Below are positions 21,915 to 32,815 of a DNA stretch of 64,000 nt, in pieces (the first letter of the stretch is position 1; every line of letters starts with the position of its first letter). Where the stretch lies: the NCBI GenBank assembly GCA_038503035.1, contig JAVSML010024579.1:35680-99679 (forward strand), read 5' to 3'. The position numbers were made by a program, and so were the translations under genes. The notes under the pieces are model-generated. The model was not told the DNA's origin. It saw nothing but the letters and a program-made list of their open reading frames with translations, and ran no database searches. Origin of the DNA: Crocodylus rhombifer. Lineage: Eukaryota > Chordata > Crocodylia > Crocodylidae.

Positions 21915-22558
21915 ACACTCAACAAGTCAGCAACGCTATCATTCAAAAAAAAGGCAATGCAATTTTTGGCTTTATTAAGAGAGGTAGTGTATAAAAGACA
22001 CAGGAGGCAATAGTATCACTCTGCTTTACCCAGGTTATACCTCAGCTACAGCATTATGTCCACATCTGAGAACTGCATAAGAGAGGATATAGAAACTGTA
22101 GAGAACCTATAGGAAAGGTATACAAGAAAAGGTATAACAAGTATGATAGGAAAGCCACACAAGAAAAGGTTGAGAGATTAGGTTTGTTTAATCTGGAAGG
22201 AGGGAAATTAAGGAGAAACATGAGAGCAGTTTTGAAAGATCAGAAAAGCTGTCATAAAGCAGGAGGAAATAATTCTCCTCTTTTCTGTTGCCACAGAGTG
22301 CAGAGCATTAGGAAATGGGTTTAAATTTCAGCAAAGCATATTTAGATTAAATCTCAGCAAAAAAGCTTCCTAACTGTAAGAACCATAGAATAACTGCACA
22401 AACCACCCAAGGGAGTCACAGAACATATTATTCAAGATGAAACTGGATAGGTATCTCTATGTGGTGGTTTATGAAAAGTAGTGCACCCTGCACCTACCCA
22501 GGGGGTTGAACTAGATTATCCCTAAGGTTCCTTTCAGCCCAATTATTCTATGATCATA
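21915..22558 (+). mobile_element. Old CR1 LINE fragment
   Basis: A diverged CR1 3' segment. The protein is barely readable (KANAIFGFIKRGS near 21950), followed by CR1-like nucleotide blocks: GTCCACATCTGAGAACTGCA, GGTTTGTTTAATCTGGAAGG, GGAAATGGGTTTAAATTTCAG and, at the end, GGGGGTTGAACTAGATTATCC, CTTTCAGCCC and ATTCTATGAT. Many indels show it is much older than the 46-kb copy. Confidence 0.8.
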
Positions 22559-23097
22559 GGATCTTATTTTCCTTCTTCATGGTGGCTTTCACATTAATGG
22601 CTACTGATAAATCTGCTGGGTGGGTAGCATCCCTTTGAACAGACTGTGAGAAGTCTAGTGGCACCTTCTGTATTTAGATCCATCAGAACAGTGTGAATGT
22701 GAGATGTAGCTGGGCTTTGCCTTTAGTATGTTTACTTTGACTTTCATGGTTAATGGAGCAGGACCAAAAGATTCACTAGCATTTTAGAAATGTAAAAGAA
22801 CTGTATCTAATAGGATTTACAGGTAAAAGTCTCACACCATCTTAAATGTCAGCTACGAATTGTGTATTGTACCATTGAACTTGAATGCAGAAGAGCTGAA
22901 GCACTCAATAAAAAGTTAAAGTTCTCCTAACTGGAATTACACCTCATGTGAAAATATGAAGAAGAGTTAGCAAAGCTGTCACCTACTCATGACATTGAAA
23001 AACAGTCAGTTCCATAAATAAATTTATGCGACTTGAAGAGAAACCAGAGTATATAAATACAATCATAAAATGATTCAAATCACCATTTCAAGTTAGA

Positions 23098-23232
23098 TTC
23101 ATATATAGGCACTTAATAAGTAGCCTGAGTCCCCAAAGTCCTCCTGACGGCTCAATAACAGATAATTTATTTAGATGCCTAAATGCAGAATTAAGTGTCC
23201 TATTTTAGGCACCTAAATTTGAAACGTTAGCC
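23098..23232. repeat. TAGGCACCTAAA-type palindromic repeat remnant
   Basis: ATAGGCACTTAATAAG at the left, GATGCCTAAATGCAG in the middle and TTAGGCACCTAAATTTGAAA at the right suggest a decayed MITE-like palindrome. A similar, weaker arrangement is at 53145-53215. Confidence 0.4.
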
Positions 23233-24222
23233 TGCAGCAATGGTCTAAAATATAACTTAAACGTATCTCAGTGATGATCTGCTTTATGGTACACTTGGTT
23301 TAGAGAACACTTTGTGCTATTTCACTTTTGCTGTTGGATCTAGTTCTGCCCTACCACCAGTAATCCCTGCTTCTCTGCACATGGGATACATAGCAAACAA
23401 CAGCTGGATAAATAAGGACATCAACAGATTCCATGCAGCCAGCAGCTGGGCAAATATCCTCTCTTTTTTCCCCATTGCACTTTTCGGTTTTCCCTACATA
23501 GTGTTCTGTTTAAATCGATGGTATTATACCAAAATGTTAATTACAGCACATGTTTTGGTATTCCTTTAAAAGCTTTGCAAATGCTATTTTTTCCACATTT
23601 GTGTTGTCAGAATACACTTCTAGAGGCAGGAACAGAACATGTTGCAACTGCCACATTATATTGTAACTTAATTTGTTTGGAGATTTTTACCCTGAGGAAA
23701 AAATAAAAAGCCATAACTCACTTTTTGTCTCTTTCCAATATATGCTCTGATGCTCAAGGCTTGGAAGCCAACAAAAGACTTGCTTCTATAAAGACACATT
23801 CTTTAAAAAGTCAGTAATACACTGTGTATGCTGGGCCACTCGTCTCTGCAATGTACTGAGCCCATGTCCTGTGTGAAATATTAGACTTACATTAGAAGGC
23901 AGGAAACTGGGATTTACAGAGCACTACCCCCCCTTTCACAGTACTTCTTGTTCACTGTTCTTTAAAGAAATACCACTTAATCCAATGCTGAGTGGAAACT
24001 GGATCAGGTCCACAAAGCTTGCAGTGGTATTGAGGAAACAGCATTGCTACACCCTAATTAAGAAGAGGCATTAGAGCCAGGTACAGACATTACACTTTTA
24101 CTGGTGTAAGTGATCAGAAACCAGTCTACATATGTAACAGAACAGAAGTTCAGCCCACACAGACTCATTTCAAAACGGCATAAACTGGGCTAAGATTTAC
24201 TCCCACGCCCCTCTCCACCACC

Positions 24223-24325
24223 AAAGGGCAAATGTGTGTTTTGCTCACTACCAATCTAAACTATGCCACTTACAGAAAACCACATAACTTAGATCCATTC
24301 TACCTCAGACTTTTTGAATTTCTGT
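24223..24325 (+). repeat. Unclassified dispersed repeat, copy 2
   Basis: Collinear with 1137-1245: AAGGGCAAATGTGTGTT, then CTTACAGAAAACCACATAACTT and GATCCATTC. The upstream segment 24070-24200 (starting AGCCAGGTACAGACATTAC) may be part of the same element. Confidence 0.6.
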
Positions 24326-26699
24326 ACCTAGCCTAGGAGACTATAGCTGGTCCGAAGCCCTGGGCTCCTTTCACCACATTCCTCTTTGACTGCATATCCC
24401 CCATTTTGAGTGTAGAAACACCATGCATGACAATCTTTATGCATGAACCCCCTTTCAAGTCTACAAATGTTCAAGTCACTCCTGAACACCTAGAAATAAT
24501 CTACCAGACATGGGGCAATATCCCATGCTGCACTAATTATCAAGTAGCACTACTTTACTGGTAAACACCTCCTATGCTTACTAGAGGCACTGATTGCTTT
24601 TGCAAGCTCATCATGCTACTAGTCCAAGTGTGCTTGCTGGGGTACATTAGGAAGACTGCTTTTTTTCCAAGGTGAATCTTAGGTTTATTGTACTTCAAAC
24701 ACCTTCTGCATTCCTTGATTGAACAGCAGGGGATTCATACTTTACTAGCTGGTACATATGGCCTGTGGAATGCAAATCAGGAGAGTCTCCTTTTCTCTAC
24801 TGCTGTGTAAGAGAGTGTGTATGCGAGAGAGTTTCTCTCTTCCCTCCGTGCAGTTATTTTGGCACAAAAGATGATGCTCACATCTGTTCTCTTTGTTCTC
24901 GTAGCCTCATGCTCTGAATAAAAAGGAAAAAAAACCTGAATGTAGTGCATCTGTACTGGAAGATTTAGCTTGCCTTTCACTCTGTCACCATGCCAATAAA
25001 GTGCATGAAGACCACACACTTTTCTCAACTAGACTAAGAAGGGTTTTCTTCACCAGAGTTCAAAGCTCCTGCCAAGAGCTCAGTGCAGTTTCAAATTATT
25101 TTCGTTCCATATTCAATTTGTATATGTGGATCAGGCTATCCCCCAAGCCCCTGGCTGTAAATTAGCTGGTTGTAAAGATTTAATAGTGGGATTGTGCCAG
25201 TGACAGCTCTATTTCAGGTGCAACTTCCCTCCCACAGTTGATAGAGGTCTGATGCTCAGCCGTAAAGTTCAATTCTCCTACACCTTATCAATCAGCTTTT
25301 CTGTGTGACCCAGTTCAGAGAAGATTTAAAGGAGTCAGAGAAGCCTCCTCACAGTGAATAGAGTAATTGGAAGGAAGAGCAAGCTTTACACTGTTCCTTT
25401 AATACAATCGACTCCTTCAACTGATTGTTCAGCTTTAATGTTAATTTGCAGGCAGCACAAAAGGCAGAATCCATGAAAAACCCATTTATCTCACTCATAA
25501 AAATAGAAGAGAAAGAATCCTATTTTCAGAATTCAAGTTTCTTCATTAGTCCTTGAAACAGATCCTGTTCTAGTCACAGGACCAACAATTCTCTGTCCTT
25601 TCACATCTGGATTTTGCTTTCTTATGTTCCTTGTTATGAAATCCGAAGATCTGGCCTCCTCCCATTCCCCAACCCTGAGATCTTTGAGGCTATGCAGTAA
25701 TTTCCTGGCCCATTACCCCATATGGTTAGTTTTCATACCTGCAATCTCCAAAACTGTGAAAAGTTAATTATCTCACAAGAAGCAAAGAACAATGTGCTCG
25801 AGCTCAAAGAAGTTTGACTATAAAGACTCCTTTCCCTTTTATTTTTGGTATCTACCATGTTTGCCTGGAAAGAAGCAACTGTAGTTATACTAACAGGTTT
25901 TGATGTTCCTTTGTGCTCAGAAAGAGTTTGAAGAATTTAAGGAATGTGGTTTATTGGTTAGAGAAAGCCAGATGTAGGTCATTTTAGGAAGACAAAGCAT
26001 TAATTCTAGAAAGCTAGGATTATGCAAATGTATATCTTCTTCTCTCTCACCGGCTGATAAATCAAACTGTTGTCCTACTATAGGTAGCCAGGATCTATCT
26101 GCTTGCAAACACATTACAAGGTGAGATCACATCCCTGCTGTATTTGCAGCCTTCACAACTGGAGAAATATTTTGCATTTATTATACCAAGTGGGGAGAAG
26201 GATAGGGAAAAATCTTCTTACAAGCCAAGATCCAATGGATTCCCATCCTAGCCCTTCTTTTGACTGCACTTAATATTTGGTGTACTTCTCAATCCTTATA
26301 AATAAATATTTCATACCGGTAGCCTCAGGGGAGACAACTATCTTTAATGAAGAAGAGATTGCTTGACATAGGTAAGAATTCCATGCAAAAGTAAGTGCCT
26401 ACCTCCAAGCCAGAGACACAAGCCTAACTAACCATGGAGGCCATGGTTCAAGCCTCACTCCTTCCCTCAAAATTTTCTATTGGTTAACTCCAGCACCTGT
26501 CCCTCAATTTGCTACCTTCTGTGCATTCTTAGGTGTCTAACTCTACCCATATACTGAAGAGAGGTTCTGGATATCCAACTGAGGGCACAGGTGTTAAAAG
26601 TTCAGTGTTACAGGGCCTACAGCTCATTATATTTAGCCCAGTGACCCTGATACCTATATTCTAGTATTAATAGAAAAGAAAGAAAGACAGATTTTTGAC

Positions 26700-28286
26700 T
26701 TTTTTATAAATGTTTATTAGGGGGAAAAGGGGGCAACAATACAGCAAAGAACAGCCCATGCAGGGGTCCAGGTATGGAAGACAGAGCTTGGGGCTACAAC
26801 CCACAAGGCCTGCCCTCACAGTCTAAAACAAAAACATCTGGCACTACATCAATCCACTAAGGCCCTTGCCAGTACCCTTGGAAGGGGAGAGCAGTATCAC
26901 AGCACAAGGACCAAACAGCTGACCTTGATGCTGCAGAGCACCCCCTGAATGGCCCAACTCACCTGGAGGATGGGCACTGACCACTGGAGGACTGCATGTT
27001 TGAATTCCAGTGACAGGCACGCCTGGACCAAGAACTGAAAGAGCAGCAGGGCATCATCAGAGCTGGCTCCAGCCAGCTGATTCCTGTGGCTCTTGAGGAT
27101 GGCCATCTTGGCCTGGCCAAGCAGAAAGCTCACCAGGCAAATGACATCCCCCTCAGCCGCCCACTATGGAAAGGAAAACAAATATGTTCCAAGAGGTCTG
27201 AGTCCAGCACTTCAAACAAAGTGCTGAGGATAGAAAAGAGCAGTGGCACCCAGGGACACCCAAGGAAGGTGTAGAACAGATCCTCTTCTACCTCCCCCAG
27301 ACAAAAGGGACATGCCACCAATGCAACCAGATCAATGTGGTGGACAAGGGTGCCAGCAGCCAGTATCCCATGTAGCAGTTGCCACTGGAGGTTGCCAGTC
27401 CTTTTGGCAACAGGCAGTTTATGAAATGTGTGCCACATGAGGAGGGCTGGCAGGAGTGCTGGTGCCAATGGGCACTACCATCACATCTTGTCAGGACAAG
27501 CAGCAAGGATGCGGGCATGGTGAACATGAACCACCCATGTGTGCAGGGCCTCCCAGTGGAGTACGTCAAAGTAAACCCTTACATCACTATCAGGAAGCAC
27601 GGGAAGATCCAATGAAGTGCTGGGCCTACCTCCCAGGTCACTGTCCATGGCCAGGATGATAAGCAGTGGTGGAAAGGGCTCACCTGGGACATCCCTGGCA
27701 GGGTTGACCTGCCAGACTCAAGAGGTGGTCCTCCAGGGCAGCTGTTTGGTGCCAGACATCAATGAGGTCCACTGCCTCCAAAGCAGTCTACAGCTGCTGG
27801 GCCAAAGACAGATGGGTCTCCAGCCTGTTCCGATCAAGTCTCTCATAAATTGTGCAATAAAAGTCCCCACCCAGGAGGAGAAAACCATCACCGTCAGCTG
27901 TTTCCCACAAAAGGTCCTTAAAAAGTGACCTATTCCCAGTCAGCAGTGGATGTGTAGATGTTAATTAAGAGGAGATCACATTGTACCAGAGAAGGCAAAC
28001 AGTTAGCATGTGGCCAGGGTCAACCTCTTCAGCTACCGCTGAGTCAGGTGTCAGCTGTGGTAACAAAAGGATTGCAACCCTTGTGCTGAGGGAGGTGCCA
28101 TGACTCAGGAACATACAGCCTCTCCAGACAACATGTCAGTCAGCCTGATTGGCTACTGTCAGTATGCGTTTCCTGCAGGAAAGTAACATCCAGTTGTATC
28201 TAATGCAGGAAATCAAAGAGAACCATCTGCTACACAGGATCTCTGCAGCTGTTGACATCGAGAGAACTCAAGGCTGTAGCAGCCAT
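26700..28286 (-). pseudogene. Tx1-like ORF2: endonuclease and C-terminus, RT core deleted
   Basis: ORF2 should make an APE-type endonuclease plus reverse transcriptase. The start is at 28286 (MAATALSSLDVNSCRDPV). The endonuclease motifs QETHTD (28176-28159) and, after INIYTSTADWE, LLLGGDFYCTIYE (GGDFNC motif, 27871-27848) are readable through stops and frameshifts. LIDVWHQT follows. The frame then jumps to the extreme C-terminal region: LPDSDVRVYFDVLHWEAL, then 27468-27130 with LQWQLLHGILAAG and the zinc-ribbon-like CPFC...DLFYTFLGC. No RT fingers, palm or Y/FADD box is found, so roughly the whole RT core was deleted near 27660-27720. The 26897-27133 frame is the C-terminal tail. Nonfunctional. 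Confidence 0.8.
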
Positions 28287-28379
28287 GCATAAAAGGTGTA
28301 GAAAAGGGAACAAGCACAGCCAAAAGAGCAGAGAGAATCACCAGAAAGGAGCAAGCATACAGGACAAGGAAAAATGGGT

Positions 28380-29540
28380 CTACAGCTTGCCAGCCAGAGC
28401 TTCCCAAAACAGGTGCCCAATGTTACCCATGAGCTTGTTTAGGCAAAAGTTGTAATGCTGCATCCCTGGGGTGGAGTGCAGCATCACTGCTGCAGCCTTA
28501 GTAGAAGGCACAAACATCTCAGATTCTGGGAACCATTTACAAATATACTGTGCAACTTTCTGGTGATGCTTTGTCTGGTCAAGGAACTCAATAAGGCAGT
28601 CATTGGAGTAACCAACACAGGGAGGTTCCTCAGAGGCAGAAGCAGGCTCTGCCACTGGGGTGGAAACACCCCCATGGGGCGGTACTTTAACTGAGTCGGG
28701 GGACATCACCCCATGGGGCAGGACTTCTGTCAACTTGGCCTCAGAGGCAGAATCAAAATCCAACCCTTAAGAGGAGCTATACAAATCATTCACAGTCATT
28801 GAGGCCTAGGGGAAGAGGGGGTAATGTCCCCCCGCACCAGGACTCACAGCATCAGGCCCTGTGGGAGCAGCATCCTTAGAGGGCTCCTGGGGTGGGGGGT
28901 CATCAGTCCCTAATCTCTTGATGGGGGCACTCTCCTGGGCCGGGTTCTCTCATTCCCAGAACCACTTGTGGCTCCCAAAGGGCTCAACCTCCATGTCAAC
29001 TTCATCAGGCTTAGGGAGTTGAGAGGTGGAGGAGGACCGTCGGACCCCCACCACCACCTCCCCATCCCCAGGCTACATGGTCTGGGGGGATGCTGAGGAG
29101 GGTCCTGCTCACTAACCTCAGGTCCCCGCAAAGCAGTGAGGAGGCCTTGAGGGGATGATTAGACTATCTTGGAAAACCTCTTCTGTGGCTGGGACTTGCC
29201 CTTCTCAGCAGGAGGAGCCAAAACCTCCCCTGTGAGAAAAGGAAAAAGAGGGTCTGAGTCCAACTCCATAGAGCTGGCTGACTCCAATGAAACAGAAAGT
29301 GGCTGGGAAGAAGACCTGTCCTTACCACCTGATGGGGCTTCTGCACCAGAAGCCAGCAAGCCACCATTGGGCGCAGCCTCAGATGGCTCCACCGTGGCCG
29401 GCATCTTCTTCAGGTACTGGGTAGTCAGATGGGACCTGCTGCCACAGCAAAAGCATGAGGTGTCCCCATTAATGTGGTAGACCTCATAATGCTGCCTGTC
29501 AATCATGAAGGACATGGAGTGGGGCAAACCCCAACCCTCC
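28380..29540 (-). pseudogene. Tx1-like ORF1, 3' part with CCHC zinc knuckle
   Basis: This is the RNA-binding ORF1 protein of the element. After the CR1 insertion point the protein reads FDREGWGLPHSMSFMID, then GDTSCFCCGSRSHLTTQY, a retroviral-type CCHC knuckle (C-x2-C-x4-H-x4-C) whose final Cys has become Tyr. A low-complexity Pro/Ser/Glu-rich region follows to about 29159. Further on, 28763-28380 carries the C-terminal part: IEFLDQTKHHQKVAQYICKW and KLMGNIGHLFWEALAGKL. Several frameshifts separate the pieces. The upstream half is at 30965-31490. Confidence 0.75.
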
Positions 29541-29740
29541 CTGTCAAAAACTGAACTCCAACTAGCTTTGAGCATCAAGGACAACAAAAAGTCCTTTTTC
29601 AGCTATGCGAGGAGCCAGAGGAAAAGCAAGGACAACATTGGACCCCTGCTGAACCAGATGGGGCAACTGACACCCAGGAAAAAGCCAACCTATTAAATGG
29701 GTACTTTGCGTCGGTCTTTCATCAGTCCCATGGGACTCCC

Positions 29741-30022
29741 ATGTCCGCTACAGGACAGGGAGGTCCGGGTGAGGGAGATCCCCTGCCCTCCATAAATGCT
29801 GACCTTGTGAAGGAACATCTTGAGAAGCTGGATGCCTTCAAGTCAGCCGGCCCTGACACTCTGCACTCCAGGGTACTCAAGGAGCTGGCGAGTGTCATTG
29901 CCCTGCCCCTGGCACCAATCTTTAAAAACTCCTGGTGCTCTGGGGTAGTGCCCGAAGACTGGAAGAAGACCAATGTGGTGCCTATCTTCAAGAAAGGAAG
30001 GAAAGTTCAACATCTTCATTAA
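29741..30022 (+). pseudogene. CR1 RT N-terminal piece, before the deletion
   Basis: This encodes the region leading into RT block 1: LVKEHLEKLDAFKSAGPD, then VPEDWKKTNVVPIFKKGRK. It goes out of frame at the 431-bp deletion and ends a few residues later (QHLH, stop). The RT blocks NYRP, QHGF, LDFKKAFD and PQGSV are missing. Confidence 0.9.
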
Positions 30023-30863
30023 TGATGTGGACATTGGAGTCAGGAGTGGACTGGCCAAGTTCACCAATGACACCAAACTTTGGGGCAAAGCATCCACGCC
30101 AGAAGATAGGCAGGTGATCCAGGCTGACCTGGACAAGCTCAGCAAATGGGCGGACGAGAACCTGATGGTGTTTAACACCGAAAAATGCAAGGTTCTCCAC
30201 CTTGGGAAGAAAAACCTGCAGCACCCTTATAGGCTTGGGAGTGCTACGCTGGCTAGCACTACGGAAGAAAGAGACTTGGGGGTCATCATTGACCACAAGA
30301 TGAACATGAGCCTGCAATGCAATGCTGTGGCTACTAAAGCAACCAAAACACTGCCTTGCATCCATAGATGCTTCTCAAGCAAATCCCGGGATGTCATTCT
30401 CCCCTTGTACTCGGCCTTGGTGAGGCCGCAGCTGGAGTACTGCATCCAGTTTTGGGCTCCACAATTCAAAAAGGACGTGGAGAAGCTTGAGAGAGTCCAG
30501 AGGAGAGCCACGCACATGATCAGAGGTCAGGAAAACAGACTGTATGACGACAGGCTGAGAGCCATGGGGCTCTTCAGCCTGGAAAAGCGTAGGCTCAGGG
30601 GTGATCTGATGGCCACCTATAAGTTTATCAGGGGTGACCACCAGTATCTAGGGGAACATTTGTTCACCAGAGCGCCCCAAGGGATGACGAGGTTGAACGG
30701 TCATAAACTCCTGCAAGACCATTTCAGGCTGGACACAAGGAAGAATTTCTTTACTGTCCGAGCCCCCAAGGTCTGGAACAGCCTGCCATCGGAGGTGGTT
30801 CAAGCACCTACATTGAACACCTTCAAGAGCAAATGGGATGCTTATCTTGCTGGGATCCTATGA
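29973..30863 (+). pseudogene. CR1 RT C-terminal piece, after the deletion
   Basis: After about nine out-of-frame residues the protein resumes at FNIFINDVDIGVRSGLAKF. The catalytic FADD box is FTND (30060-30071), so one of the two metal-binding aspartates is replaced by Asn. The rest is unbroken: VFNTEKCKVLHLGKKN, LPLYSALVRPQLEYCIQFW, EKRRLRGDLMATYKFIRG, RLDTRKNFFTVRAPKVWN, to the natural end DAYLAGIL. The 296-codon frame lacks half of the polymerase core and is not functional. Confidence 0.92.
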
Positions 30864-30964
30864 TCCCAGCTGACTTCCTGCCCTTTGGGCGGGGGGCTGG
30901 ACTCAATGATCTTCCGAGGTCCCTTCCAGCCCTAATGTGTATGAAGTCTATGAAATCTATGAAA

Positions 30965-31490
30965 AAGCATGAGCACCTCCCTTTTAAAGGATAGAACATG
31001 TCAGAGTTCAGGAACCTTGCTGCCAAGCAGCAGTCTATAGACGAGGCCTATTACCATGCCATTCAGACTCAGGTGGTTGGTGATCTCATCATCCAAGAGA
31101 AATGAAGGGACATTAGAGGCTACCACCCTCATGGCCAGTGTGTTCCAAGGCAAAAAAACCACCCCCAACAGACACATCTGCTACCAAGACATCATGCGCC
31201 AAAGCAGAGGAGCTGAGGAAAATGATGGGGACTGAACTCACCCAGGTAGCATAAAGCACATTTTTGTAACCTACTATCCACAGCACTGGTGCACTCCTCC
31301 ACTCCCGTGGAGAAAGGTACATGAAGCCAGAGACCAAAACTCTAGTCCAAGGGGCAGAAGCCCCAGCAGTGAGCCACTGGGAGCTACTTTTAGCCATGCC
31401 AGTGAAAAATGGTTTAACCCTGCAAGGAACCAGAGGAGTGGGGGATGGGCAGCCCTCTAGCAAGGAACAAAGCAGCTGGAAAAACAGCAA
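30965..31490 (-). pseudogene. Tx1-like ORF1, 5' part
   Basis: The N-terminal half of the ORF1 whose C-terminal half lies beyond the CR1. The open frame at 31490-31113 carries LVPCRVKPFFTGMAK, VLVSGFMYLSPREW and LYATWVSSVP. After a frameshift it reads NVPSFLLDDEITNHLSL and, next to the insertion, HVLSFKREVLMLF. I recognise it by continuity with the zinc-knuckle half and by position, not by a named domain. Confidence 0.65.
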
Positions 31491-31895
31491 ACAAGCAACA
31501 GAGGGAAGTATAAAGGTAAACTATGTAACAGGAAACAGAAGGGAAAAGAAAGCAATAGAGCAGCCACAGTGAGGGGGCGGGGAAAACAAAAAAACAGAGT
31601 GGGGGGAGTGAGAGGGAGAGGGCAGGTTACTGCAAGAGAAAAGGTTTTGAAAAGGTGAAAAAAGGCAAGAAAAAGTAATTAAAAGTGGAGGACTATGGTG
31701 AGAGAGTGGTCAGACTGTCTGGGGGAGGAGAAAAACAAGAAGATAAGAAGAAAGGCTTACAGAACAGGCATAAGCTCCCAGAGCTCAGGGGGAATTTAGT
31801 TGTCAGTGGCCATTAAGACAGACAGACCTAGCCTCTGTAGACTTCAAAAAGGAGGAAATTGATTTAATGAACTTATCTTTCTAGAAAGCAGATTA

Positions 31896-32489
31896 ATTCC
31901 TCAAAGGTAGTATTGCACTAGCCCTCAGTAATAGAAAGAATGCCTCACGGGCTCTGCTAATGTTGAAGCGATGGTATAGCTGTGATGATCCAGGAATTAT
32001 GCAAGAGGCAAGGATTTTTGTGGGTAATAGTTTTTATTGGACCAACTGCACNNNNNNNNNNAGCTGTTGCTGCCCTGGAGGTAAAACATGGGGAGCTTCT
32101 TTCACCAGGGCCACACAAACTCTGTAAACATCACATGGTTTTTATATTTAAACTGGAGTTTTACAGTTGCATGGAAAATTACCAGAAATTTGCAAATTGC
32201 CTCATTAAATAAATTTGTATTTCTGTGTCACACATGGAGTGGCTCGAAATGTAGTGGGCTGCACCTTGACCACAACTCTCTCTGTTTCTACTTCACTCAG
32301 TCATCTCCAACCAATATTTTCTATCCATAATCCCACATTGACAACTTCCTGGTTATACCCTGATGCTGACAGAAGAGAGTCCAGCGAGCAGGGAAGGAGC
32401 AAGAGACAGAGACTGCAGCAGGATGCAGAGCTTGTTTGTGACTGGAAACTAGGAGAGCAGACAGAAGTGCAGCTCCTCACTGTAGCTGA
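31896..32489. other. Spacer with repeat fragment and assembly gap
   Basis: A TTTTTATTGGACCAACTGCAC fragment of the TTGGTCTAATAAAAG family (minus orientation) runs to 32051 and is cut by ten Ns at 32052-32061. The rest shows no gene. Confidence 0.5.
32052..32061. other. Assembly gap (10 Ns)
   Basis: Ten undetermined bases directly after TTATTGGACCAACTGCAC. The true gap size is unknown; a fixed run of ten may be a placeholder. Confidence 0.98.
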
Positions 32490-32815
32490 GCATGCTTTGC
32501 AGAAAGTGTTCTGAGTTACAATGATCTCCTGGAACAAAGGAGTTCACCGTTGGGTCCAGAGGGGAGGGGAATCTAGATGCTGGCTGGGAGCCTGCAGTTG
32601 GTTTCCTCTAGTGGTGGCCCCTCCTGTCTTCCAACCTGTCCCTGTTTCAGGATGGGGAGGAAGGGGGAGCTAATTTTAGGGGTTCCCCAACCACTTGAGG
32701 GTGTCCAATACACTCACCCCACCCTCCAGCAAAGACTATAAACCCCTCCCGACAAGACTCCCCCTGCTCTCTTGTCTCCCTCTCATTCTGAAACAGAGAA
32801 AGGCTGTCCCCAAGC
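32490..32815 (-). repeat. Unclassified ~350-bp dispersed repeat, copy 2 (minus)
   Basis: The reverse complement matches 8710-9055 over its whole length, with a shared word order including CTGAAACAGGGACAGG, GGGGAACCCCTA and GAGTGTATTGG. See copy 1 for details. Confidence 0.78.

Larger units (their letters stand above)
22559..26680. other. About 4 kb without a recognised gene
   Basis: AT-rich, with no exon-like frame; 23312-23569 and 24777-25028 are the longest and match nothing I know. It holds a TAGGCACCTAA-type repeat remnant (23098-23232) and an unclassified repeat (24223-24325), listed separately. Confidence 0.5.
29541..30961 (+). mobile_element. CR1 LINE nested in Tx1-like ORF1, internally deleted
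   Basis: A plus-strand CR1 of the same subfamily as 12800-14900. It begins at ACTGAACTCCAACTAG (matching 13055) and ends with the AAATCTATG tail at about 30961. The flanks are exact: GACAGGGAGGG... on the left and ...GTGCTCATGCTTTTT on the right (minus-strand reading) rejoin the Tx1 ORF1 frame as LMLF|FDREGWG. A run of five As is present on both sides (GTCAAAAA and GAAAAAGC). Compared with the 13-kb copy it lost 431 bp (equivalent to 13517-13947) between two GT dinucleotides, and 7 bp near 29670. Confidence 0.95.
26681..31895 (-). mobile_element. Tx1-like (L1-clade) LINE interrupted by a CR1
   Basis: A minus-strand non-LTR element. Read 5' to 3' (right to left), it has a 5' region (about 31882-31490), ORF1 remnants (31490-30965 and 29540-28380) and ORF2 remnants (28286-26700). 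The 3' end at about 26695 has AATAAA (minus strand, 26713-26718) and an A-rich end. The possible target site duplication is AGAAAGACAGATTT at 26681-26694 and AGAAAGCAGATTA at 31883-31895, with one indel. Without the 1.42-kb CR1 the copy is about 3.8 kb, shorter than a full element because most of the reverse transcriptase is missing. All frames carry stops, so it is inactive. Confidence 0.85.
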
